A stretch of 64,000 bases of DNA. It comes from UBA6080 sp964607515 (GTDB lineage Bacteria > Fermentibacterota > Fermentibacteria > Fermentibacterales > JCC-6). The notes beneath the pieces were generated by a model. The model saw nothing but the letters and a program-made list of their open reading frames with translations, had not been told where the DNA came from and searched no databases. Location of the stretch: contig CAZSKU010000002.1 in assembly GCA_964607515.1 (NCBI GenBank), positions 62,001 to 126,000 of the forward strand, in the 5' to 3' direction. This document shows positions 51,651-61,177 of this stretch, one piece after another. Positions within the stretch are counted from its first letter, which is position 1, and every line of letters starts with the position of its first letter. The position numbers and the translations under genes are program-made.

Positions 51651-54493
51651 CACACGCCCCCGAAGAGTATCGCCGGAGCACCCTCCGTACCGACAGGATT
51701 CTCGCCGCAGCGGTTTCTGCGGCGGCGTTCCTGGTATACCTCCTCACCCTCGCGCCCACGGTGAGTTTCTGGGACAGCGGTGAATACATCACCTGCGCCT
51801 GGGTCGCGGGGATTCCTCATCCGCCGGGGGTACCCTTCTTCGTGCTCATGGGGAGGTTCTCGACTCTTCTGTTCGGCTTCATCCCCGAGGTCGCGGCCAG
51901 GGTCAACCTGATGTGCGCCCTGGCGGGAACAGCAGCGGTAGGCATCCTGAGCCGTCTTCTTCAGCGGTGGTGCCGGCGGATGGGGTACGCTCCCGGATTC
52001 TACCGGCCGGTGGCCCTGGCCGGGGGAATGCTGGCGGCTTTCAGCTACACCCTCTGGAGGAACAACAACGCCGCGGAGACCTACGCCATGGCCCTGCTGC
52101 TGACGTCTCTGATCCTCTGGGTGTTCGACCTGTGGATCGAGAGAAGGCTCCGGGGTCTTCCCGCCGGAAGGCAGCTCCTGCTGGCGGGCTACCTGATGAC
52201 CCTGTCCGTAGGCAACCACCTGAGCGCCCTTATCGTGGTGGGGCCCATCATCCTCATGTACGTGCTTTACGCGTTCCGGGGAAAGGCTCACGAATGGAAG
52301 AGCCCGGGGTTCATCCTGGGGTTCGCGGGCCTGATGCTCCTGGCCTTCAGCGTCCACCTGTACATGCCCCTGCGGGCGATACAGCAGCCGGAGATAAACG
52401 AGACCGATCCCTCCAGGTACTCCGCCTTCCGTGACGCCCTGGAGAGGAAGCAGTACGGGCAGGTCTCCATCTTCACCAGGAAGGGCCCGTTTACGGAACA
52501 GCTCTCGATGTACGCCGAGTACGGCTCCTGGCAGATCGGGCGCCCGGAGGCATGGCGCAGGGTCCTGGGACCCGGGGCCGAGCGTCTGGGCACCGGCATC
52601 TGGGTGCTCTGCTCCCTGTCCGTCCTGGCGGGACTGGCGGTGCTGGCAATCCGGCGCCGGGACCTGCTTTTCCTGGTGGGCGGAACCTTCTTCATGGCAA
52701 GCCTTGCCTTCGTGGTCTACCTGAACTTCAAGACGGGCCCGGAAGGGACCCTCACCGGGGAGGTTCGAGAGAGGGATTACTTCTTCGGAGCCTCCTTCGC
52801 CCTTTCGGCGCTGCTGGCTGCACTGGGGGCGGGAGCTGGAATAGGTTTCCTCGGCGGGCGCCGGGCGGTCTGGGCCCTTCTTCTCCTGCCCCTGGCGGCC
52901 CTGGGGGTCAACTGGCACCACTGCGACCGCTCCGGCGACTTCGCCGCCCGGGACTACGGAGTGAACCTTCTGGAGAGTTGCACCCCGGAGGCGGTTCTCA
53001 TCACCAACGGAGACAACGACACCTTCCCGCTGTGGTTCGCCCAGGGGGTCCTGGGGGTCCGGCGGGACGTGGTCGTGTCGAATCTGAGCCTGATGAACAC
53101 CCCGTGGTACACACGACAGCTCCTGGCCAGGGACCCGATGCTGCTGAGCTATCCGGGGGAGCTGGTGGACTCCCTGCGCCCGGTGTTCATCTGGGGCCCC
53201 AACTTCTTCCACGTCTCCCCGGAAGGAATGCCGGTGACGGACGCCGCGGACCGGATGATACTGGACCATACCTTCACCCATGCCTGGCCGTGGTCTGTGA
53301 CCAGGGGCGAGCTCTGCATTCCCGTGCCCAGCATGGGGGCGGGAACCCAGGGTTCCCTGGCCATGCAGGACCTGCTGCTCCTGGACATGGTCAAGAGGGT
53401 TCCGATCCACGGAAGACCCGTATACCTGGCGGGAACGGTATCCCGGGAGAACCGTGTCTACGTGGAGGACTACCTGACCATGGAGGGCATCGCCTACAGG
53501 GTGATGGACCGGCCGACCCCGGGGGGAATGGACCCGGAACGTTCCCTGGAGCTGGCGGAGAGCTACCTATACACCGGATTCGATGATCCCGGGGTGCACA
53601 AGGACGACCAGGCGGCCCAGATCGCCCGGAACTACCTGGGAGCATGGAACGCCCTGGCCAACCACTACCTGGCGACCGGGGACGCCGCCTCCGCAAGGTA
53701 CGCCCTGGAGAAGGGCTCCGAGATCTTCGCCACAATGCCCGGGGAGTGGCTCACCGTGCTTCCCATACAGATATATGCCGAGGCCCGGCTGTTGGTCGGG
53801 GAGGAGGGCCCCGGGGCCGCCTCGGACTACGTTCTTTCCATGGCCGACTCCCTGGGGAGCCTGGCGGAGGAGTACCCCGGCTACAGCCCGGAAACCGTGC
53901 AGAGCCAGCTGATCAGGCTTTCCGACGAACTGATTCAGCAGCAGGCCCTGCTGGACTTCGCCGATTCCCTTTCAGACGGCACTCCGGCGCAGGAATGGCT
54001 CCTCATGGAGGTGGAGTTGTCCTTCGGCAACTACCTTGGCGCCCGGAACAGGATGTCTTCCCTGGAAGATTCCTTCCCCGGAGATCCTGTTCTGCCCCTG
54101 ATGGGGACGGTGCTGGACCGGGTGACCGGGGACCTCTCCCCGGAAGGGGGGATATACCCCCACGAAACGGCCCTGGCGGAGGTGCTCACCTTCCTGGAGA
54201 GCGAATCTCCTCCGGAGCCCGGAGAAATGGTGCTGCGGATGGCCGACCTGGCCTCCCGCGACCGGGTCATGACCGCGGTCTGCCTTGGAGAAGTGCTCTC
54301 ATCGGTCTACCCTGAACAGGGAGCCTCCCCGGGGAGTTACGCCATAAGGCTTGCCGCCCACCCCGAGACCCAGCGCGAGGGCGCTTTCTGGTTCTCCCGG
54401 GCGGTCTACAGCCTTCCTTCCGAGGCGGTAAGGGACATCTGCCTGCAAAACGGGCTTCCCGAACTGGCCATGACCCTGGAAACGGGCAGGTGA
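51647..54493 (+). CDS. DUF2723 membrane protein (O-mannosyltransferase/TMEM260-like)
   Basis: A 948-residue protein from GTG 51647 (GTGA overlap). The first third has the DUF2723 hallmark: LAPTVSFWDSGEYITCA, GIPHPPGVPFFVLMGR and YTLWRNNNAAETYAM, with about ten membrane segments. The family is related to GT-C protein O-mannosyltransferases, here possibly glycosylating exported proteins. The remaining 550 residues are periplasmic and include a TPR-like helical region (AWNALANHYLATGDAASARYALEK-type units), perhaps for target binding. Confidence 0.88.
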   Translation: MTHAPEEYRRSTLRTDRILAAAVSAAAFLVYLLTLAPTVSFWDSGEYITCAWVAGIPHPPGVPFFVLMGRFSTLLFGFIPEVAARVNLMCALAGTAAVGILSRLLQRWCRRMGYAPGFYRPVALAGGMLAAFSYTLWRNNNAAETYAMALLLTSLILWVFDLWIERRLRGLPAGRQLLLAGYLMTLSVGNHLSALIVVGPIILMYVLYAFRGKAHEWKSPGFILGFAGLMLLAFSVHLYMPLRAIQQPEINETDPSRYSAFRDALERKQYGQVSIFTRKGPFTEQLSMYAEYGSWQIGRPEAWRRVLGPGAERLGTGIWVLCSLSVLAGLAVLAIRRRDLLFLVGGTFFMASLAFVVYLNFKTGPEGTLTGEVRERDYFFGASFALSALLAALGAGAGIGFLGGRRAVWALLLLPLAALGVNWHHCDRSGDFAARDYGVNLLESCTPEAVLITNGDNDTFPLWFAQGVLGVRRDVVVSNLSLMNTPWYTRQLLARDPMLLSYPGELVDSLRPVFIWGPNFFHVSPEGMPVTDAADRMILDHTFTHAWPWSVTRGELCIPVPSMGAGTQGSLAMQDLLLLDMVKRVPIHGRPVYLAGTVSRENRVYVEDYLTMEGIAYRVMDRPTPGGMDPERSLELAESYLYTGFDDPGVHKDDQAAQIARNYLGAWNALANHYLATGDAASARYALEKGSEIFATMPGEWLTVLPIQIYAEARLLVGEEGPGAASDYVLSMADSLGSLAEEYPGYSPETVQSQLIRLSDELIQQQALLDFADSLSDGTPAQEWLLMEVELSFGNYLGARNRMSSLEDSFPGDPVLPLMGTVLDRVTGDLSPEGGIYPHETALAEVLTFLESESPPEPGEMVLRMADLASRDRVMTAVCLGEVLSSVYPEQGASPGSYAIRLAAHPETQREGAFWFSRAVYSLPSEAVRDICLQNGLPELAMTLETGR

Positions 54494-54497
54494 TTCG

Positions 54498-55046
54498 ATG
54501 GACATCCGTTTCCATTCCACCACGGTCATAGGCATGGTCCGCAACGGCAAGGCCGCCATGGCCTCCGACGGACAGGTCACCCTGGGGGACACCGTGGTCA
54601 AGCAGAACGCCCGGAAGATAAGGCCCCTATGCGGAGGCACCGTGCTGGTGGGATTCTCGGGAGCCGGAGCAGACGCCTTCGCCCTGGTGGAGCGGCTGGA
54701 AGAGAAACTCGACGGCTTCCGGGGAAACCTTCCCAGGGCTGCCGTGGAACTGGCCAGGGAATGGAGGACCGACAGATACCTCAGGGAGCTGCAGGCCATG
54801 CTGGCGGCGGTGGACAGGACCCATGCGCTGCTCATCGGCGGTTCCGGGGAGGTGGTGGAGTCCCCGGACGGCATTGTTGCGGTGGGGTCCGGCTACCCCT
54901 ACGCACTCGCCGCCGCCAGGGCTCTGGACCGGCACACCCGGATGAGCCCCGGAAGGATAGTCCGGGAGGCGATAGCCATCGCCGGAGACATCTGCATATA
55001 CACCGGAGGAAGCATCCAGTCGGAGGAGATATGTCCCCAACCCTGA
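54498..55046 (+). CDS. hslV: ATP-dependent protease subunit HslV
   Basis: A 182-residue proteasome-like peptidase. After a seven-residue leader the mature chain should begin at Thr8 (TTVIGMVRNGK); SDGQVTLGD and GFSGAGADAFAL are typical of HslV. It forms the peptidase ring worked by HslU, whose gene overlaps by 16 bases. Confidence 0.95.
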   Translation: MDIRFHSTTVIGMVRNGKAAMASDGQVTLGDTVVKQNARKIRPLCGGTVLVGFSGAGADAFALVERLEEKLDGFRGNLPRAAVELAREWRTDRYLRELQAMLAAVDRTHALLIGGSGEVVESPDGIVAVGSGYPYALAAARALDRHTRMSPGRIVREAIAIAGDICIYTGGSIQSEEICPQP

Positions 55047-56335
55047 CCCCCACCCAGACCGTACAGTGGCTGGACAAGCACGTGATCGGCCAGAGCCGGG
55101 CCAAGAGAACCGTGGCCATCGCCCTGCGGAACCGCCACAGACGAAAGCTGGTGGAGGAACCGGTCCGTTCCGAGATATACCCCTCAAACCTGATAATGAT
55201 GGGGCCCACGGGGGTTGGAAAGACCGAGATCGCCCGGCGGATGGCGGTGCTGGCGGGAGCCCCCTTCGTCAAGGTGGAGGCCACCAAGTACACCGAAACC
55301 GGATACGTCGGCAGGGACGTGGAAAGCATGGTCAGGGACCTGGTTCGGCAGGCCGTGAACCTTGCCACCGCCAGGGCCGGCAACGCCAAGACCGCCGAAG
55401 CCATGAAGCGGGTCAACCACCGGCTGATGGACGCCCTGAAGAAGACGGGCACAGACTTCGGCTCGGATGCGGAGCTCAAAAGGATGCTGGAAAACGGCTC
55501 CCTCGACGGCAGGGACATCGAGCTGGCGGTTTCGGAGAAACCGCCCGTCGAGATACTGCCAATGGTTCCCGGAATGGACAACTCCGCCGGGGAACAGCTG
55601 AAAGGAATGTTCGAGAAGATCATGGGCCAGAGGCGCCGCCTGGCCAGGATGAAGGTGGAGGACGCCAGGGCCAGGCTTCTGGAGGAGGAAACCTCCCTGC
55701 TTCTGGAGGGGGGCGACCATGTCCAGGAGGGGCTCAGGATGGCCCAGGAAGAGGGCATCATCTTCATCGACGAGATAGACAAGATCATCGGCTCCGACGG
55801 AGGCGCGGGTCCCGACGTCTCCCGGATGGGGGTTCAGAGGGACCTTCTTCCGATCCTCGAGGGAAGCACCGTGGCCACCCGTTACGGCCCCGTGAAGACC
55901 GACCACATCCTCTTCATCGCCGCCGGCGCCTTCAACGGCAGCAGCCCCTCGGACCTGATTCCTGAACTGCAGGGGCGGTTCCCGCTCCGGGTCACCCTGG
56001 ACCCTCTGGGCAAGGATGAACTCCTGAGGATCCTCAGAGAACCCGAGGGGTGTCTCCTCCGGCAGTACACCGAGCTTCTGGCCGCCGACGGGGTTTCGCT
56101 GAAGATGGAGGGGAAGGCGTGCGAAGCGGTGGCGGAGACGGCCCAGATCCTCAACCAGGAAACCGAGGACATCGGCGCCCGAAGGCTCAGACCAGTGCTT
56201 GCCTACCTGCTGGACGATTATCTTTACGGCGCCCCTGACCAATGCGCGGGAACAGTGAGAATTTCCGGCAGGTTCGCCAGGGACAGGCTTGCCGGGCTGG
56301 TTGAAAGAAGATCCGAGGAGAGCTATATTCTATGA
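55031..56335 (+). CDS. hslU: ATP-dependent protease ATPase subunit HslU
   Basis: A 434-residue AAA+ unfoldase from ATG 55031 with GGAGGAGAT directly upstream. TPTQTVQWLDKHVIGQ, Walker A GPTGVGKTE, YTETGYVGRDVESMVRDLV, intermediate (I) domain from about 100 to 245, Walker B IIFIDEIDKI, and the C-terminal ESYIL tail that inserts into HslV. Complete and canonical. Confidence 0.96.
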   Translation: MSPTLTPTQTVQWLDKHVIGQSRAKRTVAIALRNRHRRKLVEEPVRSEIYPSNLIMMGPTGVGKTEIARRMAVLAGAPFVKVEATKYTETGYVGRDVESMVRDLVRQAVNLATARAGNAKTAEAMKRVNHRLMDALKKTGTDFGSDAELKRMLENGSLDGRDIELAVSEKPPVEILPMVPGMDNSAGEQLKGMFEKIMGQRRRLARMKVEDARARLLEEETSLLLEGGDHVQEGLRMAQEEGIIFIDEIDKIIGSDGGAGPDVSRMGVQRDLLPILEGSTVATRYGPVKTDHILFIAAGAFNGSSPSDLIPELQGRFPLRVTLDPLGKDELLRILREPEGCLLRQYTELLAADGVSLKMEGKACEAVAETAQILNQETEDIGARRLRPVLAYLLDDYLYGAPDQCAGTVRISGRFARDRLAGLVERRSEESYIL

Positions 56336-56374
56336 AAGCGCTCCTGTTCAGGGCTTAATGGGAACGGAGAACTG

Positions 56375-56953
56375 ATGCATCGTTCTGGGAACGACGTGGC
56401 CTACAAGATCGTCTACTACGGCCCTGGCCTTTCCGGAAAGACCACGAATCTCAGGGGCATCAGGGATCTTGTCGCCCCGGAGAACAGAGGCCGGCTGGTC
56501 ACCCTCTGCACCCGCTGCGAGAGAACGGTTTTCTTCGACTTCCTTCCTGTGAACTTTGCCCGGATCGGTGACACCAGGGTCAAACTCCATCTCTACTCCG
56601 TACCGGGCCAGGCTTACTACGCCCTGAGCCGCAGGGTGATCCTGGACGGGGTGGACGGCATAGTCTTCGTGGCGGACAGTCAGAAGGAAAGGTCCGAGGC
56701 CAACCTGAACACCATGGACGACCTGGAGCACAACCTGGCCTCGTACGGGCTCGATTCCGGCAAGATACCGGTGGTTCTCCAGTTCAACAAACGCGACCTT
56801 CCGGGTATCATGCCCGTGGAACAGATGAGCCGGGATCTCAACAGGCACGGCTGGCCCACGGTGGAGTCAGTGGCCCTCGGCGGATCCGGCCCCACGGAAA
56901 CTCTGAAGGAGATCGCCAGGGTAATGGCCAGGCGCCATGCGGCGATGGTCTGA
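56375..56953 (+). CDS. second MglA-type small Ras-like GTPase
   Basis: A 192-residue paralogue of the GTPase at 46.5 kb: GPGLSGKTTN, RTVFFDFLPV, LYSVPGQAYYALSRR, FVADSQ and QFNKRDLP. The effector (switch I) area differs (CTRCERTVF), so it may answer to different partners. It lies between hslU and an STT3-like membrane protein, overlapping the latter by 17 bases; again no MglB is present. Confidence 0.9.
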   Translation: MHRSGNDVAYKIVYYGPGLSGKTTNLRGIRDLVAPENRGRLVTLCTRCERTVFFDFLPVNFARIGDTRVKLHLYSVPGQAYYALSRRVILDGVDGIVFVADSQKERSEANLNTMDDLEHNLASYGLDSGKIPVVLQFNKRDLPGIMPVEQMSRDLNRHGWPTVESVALGGSGPTETLKEIARVMARRHAAMV

Positions 56954-59081
56954 TCTTCCCACAGCCGTCCGCATCGCAGTTTTTCCCCTTCTCATGGGTG
57001 CCGCTCTGGCCCTGCGAACCTTCTTCGCGCAGAACGTCATGCCCCCTCCGGAACGGATGCAGGGGGAGGCGACCCAGGCATACAGGTACGCCCTGATGGT
57101 TTCCCGGGGGGAGGGCATTCCCCGGATCGACCCTCTTGCCATGTACCCCGAGGGCTTTCCCACGGGACAGAACAGCCTGTTCGAGGAGTACCTGGCGGGA
57201 TTCCTGCACCGTGTCGTCGGGGGCGGTTTCGACGGCTTCATAAGGTGGTTCTGCCTGGTCTTCCCCCTGCTGGCCATGCCGGGGCTCTTTCTCTGGTCCC
57301 GGGCCGCCGATCTGCCCGCCCGAACGGCCCTGACGGCCTCCGCCCTCTACGGAATCCTCCTGCCGGCCATGCTTCGGGCCAGGGGCGGAAGCCTGTACCG
57401 GGAGACCGTGGCAATTCCGATACTTGTGTTCCTGGGCTGGGCCCTGGAAAAAGCCCTGGGGAAGGGAACCGGAAGGGCCGCATGGTCCGCAGCCGCGGGA
57501 GTTCTGCTCTTCGCGGCCCTTGCATCCTGGAAGGTGGCGGGATTTCTCTCCGCCTTCCTCTTCCTGTACCTTCTCTTTCGCAGGACCCCGGCCGGCCCAG
57601 GAGTGCTTCTGCCCCTGGCAGCGGCACAGCTGGGCGCCTCCATGATCCTCTCCCACATGCGCCACGACGGGGCTCTGCTCTCCCCGGGATCCCTGCTGGC
57701 CGCGGCCTTGATGCTCTCCTGCATTCCGGCAAGAGGGTTCCGGGGGGCGGCCCGATGGCTCGGCGTCGGAGCGGCGGCTCTATCGGCATTGCTGCTGCCC
57801 GGTTCCGGAGGGCATGTGGCCGCCGTGGCACTGGCGAAGGCCAGGTTCCTGTTCCGGCACCCGGGGGACCCGACCCTAATGTCCCCGGACGCCAGACTCT
57901 TCTGGGTGGGCGGGTACACAAGCCCGACTCCTGGGGAATTCCTCTGGCTGTTCGGAGTGCCGGGCATCCTGGCGGCGGCGGCGGCAAGAAGGTTTCTGCG
58001 CACCGTCCGGGGCAGTCTTCTGGCGGCCTTCATCCCCCTGGCCCTGGCGGGTTTCCTCTTTTTCGACAGGCTGCATGTATTCCTGGCGGTGGCGGCGGCT
58101 CCGGCGGCGGCCATGGCCTTCCGCAGGAGCGCCCTTCTGCCGGTGGTGTTCCTGCTGGCTGGAACCCAGACCCTTCTTGCTCCCCGACTGGCGCAGGCCC
58201 TGGAGGGGGCCGGTCTGGGATTCCGACCCGGGGCCTCCCTCCTCACCGACGGTGAGCTGGATGACTATCTGCAGTGGACCGCCTCCACGGAACCCGGCGA
58301 CGGGTTCCTGGCGTACTGGCACCTGTCGGGCCTCACCAGCGCCTACGCGGGCCGGCCCACGGTGCTGCACACCTTCTTCGAGAACCGGCACAACCGGAGA
58401 AGGATACAGGAATTCGCCTCGACCCTATACGGAACCGAAGAAGACCTGGCGGCCTTCATGGAGAGGAACCGGGCGGAATACCTGGTCTACCAGGCCGACT
58501 TCATGCTGGACCTTTCCTGGCAGGGGGCGGCGTACCTGGGCGGAGTCGTCTCCCCTCCGGAAACCTGCGCGGCTTACCTCCTGCATTACCGGCCCGGGTC
58601 CCTGGAAAGGCTGGCGCCGGTATGGCAGGGCTGGTCCATCCGGGTTTTCCGGCTTGACGGAGAGGCCGTGGACCTTCCGCAGAACCCCCTCTTCCGGGAG
58701 AGGTACCGGGGTTTCATGGACTACGACGCGGCCCTGGCGGCCACGGCGGACCCTGTGGGGGCAGGGCTGTCACTGGCATCGGCGGGAATGGCATCCGGCG
58801 ATCCCGAACGGGTCTCCGCCGGCCTCCTTCTGATGAGCCGCGATCCCTTCGCAGTCCCCGCCGGCGCGGCGGTGGGGCCTTTGCAGTTCCTGGTGCATGC
58901 CCATCTTGAGGGAGCCTACGGAATCATGGAGCTGGAGGAGGATTTTCTGGGCTACCTCGACCGCTGGGGGCCCGACCCCGAGATCAGGCTCGACCTGGTC
59001 AGACTCCTGGAAAGGTCCGGCCTCAGGGACGAGGCGGTTCGCCAGTACGGTCTGGCGGTTTCCGAGGGGGCTGTTCAGTGA
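56937..59081 (+). CDS. STT3/PglB-like oligosaccharyltransferase-type membrane protein
   Basis: A 714-residue protein with about 12 membrane segments followed by a soluble C-terminal domain. The first outer loop (GEATQAYRYALMVSRGEGIP, then DPLAMYPEGFPTG) follows the layout of STT3/PglB substrate loops, and the segment LAYWHLSG ... AYAGRPTVL lies where the WWDYG motif of those enzymes would be, but is altered (W-W-D to Y-W-H). It may glycosylate proteins or another acceptor. A helical tail (LDLVRLLERSGLRDEAVRQYG) ends it. Assignment is by pattern, not close identity. Confidence 0.62.
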   Translation: MRRWSDLPTAVRIAVFPLLMGAALALRTFFAQNVMPPPERMQGEATQAYRYALMVSRGEGIPRIDPLAMYPEGFPTGQNSLFEEYLAGFLHRVVGGGFDGFIRWFCLVFPLLAMPGLFLWSRAADLPARTALTASALYGILLPAMLRARGGSLYRETVAIPILVFLGWALEKALGKGTGRAAWSAAAGVLLFAALASWKVAGFLSAFLFLYLLFRRTPAGPGVLLPLAAAQLGASMILSHMRHDGALLSPGSLLAAALMLSCIPARGFRGAARWLGVGAAALSALLLPGSGGHVAAVALAKARFLFRHPGDPTLMSPDARLFWVGGYTSPTPGEFLWLFGVPGILAAAAARRFLRTVRGSLLAAFIPLALAGFLFFDRLHVFLAVAAAPAAAMAFRRSALLPVVFLLAGTQTLLAPRLAQALEGAGLGFRPGASLLTDGELDDYLQWTASTEPGDGFLAYWHLSGLTSAYAGRPTVLHTFFENRHNRRRIQEFASTLYGTEEDLAAFMERNRAEYLVYQADFMLDLSWQGAAYLGGVVSPPETCAAYLLHYRPGSLERLAPVWQGWSIRVFRLDGEAVDLPQNPLFRERYRGFMDYDAALAATADPVGAGLSLASAGMASGDPERVSAGLLLMSRDPFAVPAGAAVGPLQFLVHAHLEGAYGIMELEEDFLGYLDRWGPDPEIRLDLVRLLERSGLRDEAVRQYGLAVSEGAVQ

Positions 59082-59902
59082 CGTTCCGATTCACCAAGAT
59101 GTCCGGCGCCGGCAACGATTTCGTGGTGGTGGACAACACCGCGGAGGATCTGTCATCTCTTCTGACCCGTGACTTCATCTCCCGAATCTGCCGCCGGGGT
59201 ACGGGCATCGGAGCAGACGGACTCCTGGAGTTGCTGCCCCCGGCCCGGGAAGGGGCCTTCTCGATGGTTTACTACAACTCCGACGGGGGCAGGGCCGCCA
59301 TGTGCGGCAACGGCGCCCGCTGCATATGCCGCTTCGCCGCCACCGCCGGGGTGGTGAAGGAGGGCTCGGAATTCCTCTTCACCTCGGACTCCGGAACCCA
59401 CCGGGGTCTTGTGACTTCCCGGAACACCGCCCGGGTATGGATGACAGAGCCTTCCGTGGCATTCCTGACGAGGGAGATTGATTTCGGACGGAAATGGCCG
59501 GTGAGTCTGGTGGACACCGGGGTTCCCCACGCGGTGGTCTTCAGGGAAGACATTCACGACGGATCCTTCGAACAGTGGGCCGAGGCCCTCCGGTCCCACC
59601 CGGACCTGGGGCCCCGGGGGGCCAACGCGGACTGGGTGAAACCCATGCCCGACGGAACCCTGGAGATCCGGACCTTCGAGCGGGGGGTGGAGGGGGAAAC
59701 CCTGGCCTGCGGCACCGGCGCGGTGGCGGCGGCACTGGTGATGGCAAGAACCAGGCCGGAGTTCCGTCTTCCGGTTGAAATCCTCGTAAGAAGCGGCCTG
59801 AAGCTCACCGTAGGGCAGGATTCCTCGGGGTGGTGGCTGGCAGGCCAGGCCGCGGAGGTGTACCGGGGCACCCTGATGACGGAAGAATCGGAGAAAACTT
59901 GA
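59078..59902 (+). CDS. dapF: diaminopimelate epimerase
   Basis: A 274-residue enzyme turning LL- into meso-diaminopimelate for lysine and peptidoglycan. FTKMSGAGNDFVVVDN, GTGIGADGLL, catalytic Cys76 in MCGNGARC, and Cys211 in ACGTGAVA. GTG 59078 gives a GTGA overlap with the STT3-like gene. Confidence 0.96.
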   Translation: MTFRFTKMSGAGNDFVVVDNTAEDLSSLLTRDFISRICRRGTGIGADGLLELLPPAREGAFSMVYYNSDGGRAAMCGNGARCICRFAATAGVVKEGSEFLFTSDSGTHRGLVTSRNTARVWMTEPSVAFLTREIDFGRKWPVSLVDTGVPHAVVFREDIHDGSFEQWAEALRSHPDLGPRGANADWVKPMPDGTLEIRTFERGVEGETLACGTGAVAAALVMARTRPEFRLPVEILVRSGLKLTVGQDSSGWWLAGQAAEVYRGTLMTEESEKT

Positions 59903-59927
59903 CGATGGAGCTTCCGGTGAATATCTA
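59899..59927 (+). promoter_or_regulatory. promoter of tRNA-Gly
   Basis: TTGACG (59899-59904), 17 bases, TATCTA (59922-59927), 16 bases before the tRNA 5' end. It overlaps the dapF stop. Confidence 0.6.
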
Positions 59928-59943
59928 TGGCTGGCTTTCCGGA

Positions 59944-60019
59944 GCGGGCATAACTCAGTTGGCAGAGTGTCAGCTTCCCAAGCTGAAAGTCGCGGGTTCG
60001 ACCCCCGTTGCCCGCTCCA
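59944..60019 (+). tRNA. tRNA-Gly (anticodon CCC)
   Basis: A 76-base tRNA with encoded CCA. Acceptor GCGGGCA / TGCCCGC with T73, anticodon stem TCAGC/GCTGA, loop TTCCCAA (anticodon CCC, reads GGG), T-arm GCGGG-TTCGACC-CCCGT. Confidence 0.96.
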
Positions 60020-60047
60020 TTGCACCCCCGTCAACCGGGCGGTTTTC

Positions 60048-60569
60048 ATGCTGATCCTCCTTCTGGCATGCGTTACGGCTTCCCGGGGTTCCGAATCCCT
60101 CTGGAACCTTCGGGCGGGTTTTCCCGAGGGCGCCGGTCTCGGAGCTTCCGTCTCGGCTTACACCCAGAGCCCGGGAACCCTTCCCGGCGACCCCTCCGCC
60201 ATGCCGGAGGAGGCCTCGGACCTGGTGCGCAGGGGCGACATTTACGGCGCCCTTGCCCTGTGGGGCGCCCGTGGAACGGACGTGCCCGCCACCAGGAACG
60301 ACCTTCTCGGGGCGCTGGTGTGGTTCGGCCGGTCCCAGGTGGTGCAGCGGCTGAGCATGGGTTGCGAACCGCCGTCCGACATGGAGGACAGCCGTTATCC
60401 CCGGCATTCCGGGGCGGTGCTGGACCTGGGCTGGATGGCTTCAATGCCCGACGGGCTTTTCCATCCCGAGTTCCCCCTGGGGCCGCCTGATATGGCGCTG
60501 CTGGGGCTTTCCTTCCGCCCGGGAAGGTTGGAGCTCGACGCCCTGGTGGAGGAGGCGCTGCTGCCTTGA
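60048..60569 (+). CDS. small exported protein, unknown function
   Basis: A 173-residue protein with a short signal peptide (MLILLLACVTASRGSE). The mature part contains SDLVRRGDIYGALALWG (TPR-like helical pair) and is otherwise unfamiliar. It starts 29 bases after the tRNA and overlaps the next gene by 4 bases, so it is likely read from the tRNA promoter. No lipobox with proper spacing is clear. Confidence 0.55.
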   Translation: MLILLLACVTASRGSESLWNLRAGFPEGAGLGASVSAYTQSPGTLPGDPSAMPEEASDLVRRGDIYGALALWGARGTDVPATRNDLLGALVWFGRSQVVQRLSMGCEPPSDMEDSRYPRHSGAVLDLGWMASMPDGLFHPEFPLGPPDMALLGLSFRPGRLELDALVEEALLP

Positions 60570-61177
60570 GAAACGAGGATTTCGCCCCGCACGCGCTGCT
60601 GGAAGCCCTGAAGAGAACCCAGGGGAGACCCTCCTTCCTTCCCGGAGCCATCAGCTGGGTCAGGATACTCCTGGTCCCGGCGGCGGCGCTGGCAGTGCTG
60701 GACGGCAGCTACGGAGCCCTGTTTCCAATAGCGGTCGCAGCCGCCATGAGCGACTACCTGGACGGGCTCGCGGCCAGACGGCTGAAGAAGGCCAGCTACT
60801 CGGGAAAGATTCTGGACTTCATGGCCGACAAGTTCTTCCTGTTCTGCGTCCTGATCCTTCTGGAGAGGATCAACGCCCTGAACACGGTCACCGCGATGAT
60901 CACCGCCTGGTACCACATCGCCGTACTGGCGGCAATGGCCCTGTTGTCATGGAGCGTCAGGATGCCCGTGGTGGCGGTGCCCACGGCGGAAAGGCTGGTG
61001 ATCGTCACCAGCTATTCCCTGGTGCTGGCGGCCACCGGTTCCCTGGCTTTTCCCTGGAAGGCCGTGTTTTCCAACCTGCAGTGGATTCTTTCCATCATCA
61101 CCCCGGTCTCGGTGGTATTCGGGATAGTGGCCTACTTGAGGATCTCCCGCAAGGTCCTGTCGAGGTTCCTGCAGTGA
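60566..61177 (+). CDS. CDP-alcohol phosphatidyltransferase family protein
   Basis: A 203-residue inner-membrane enzyme with the complete family motif from Asp in DYLDGLAARR through SGKILDFMADKF (DG-x2-AR-x8-G-x3-D-x3-D). It makes phospholipids such as phosphatidylglycerol-phosphate by joining CDP-diacylglycerol to an alcohol; the exact alcohol is not evident. TTG start at 60566. Six membrane helices are expected. Confidence 0.88.
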   Translation: MRNEDFAPHALLEALKRTQGRPSFLPGAISWVRILLVPAAALAVLDGSYGALFPIAVAAAMSDYLDGLAARRLKKASYSGKILDFMADKFFLFCVLILLERINALNTVTAMITAWYHIAVLAAMALLSWSVRMPVVAVPTAERLVIVTSYSLVLAATGSLAFPWKAVFSNLQWILSIITPVSVVFGIVAYLRISRKVLSRFLQ

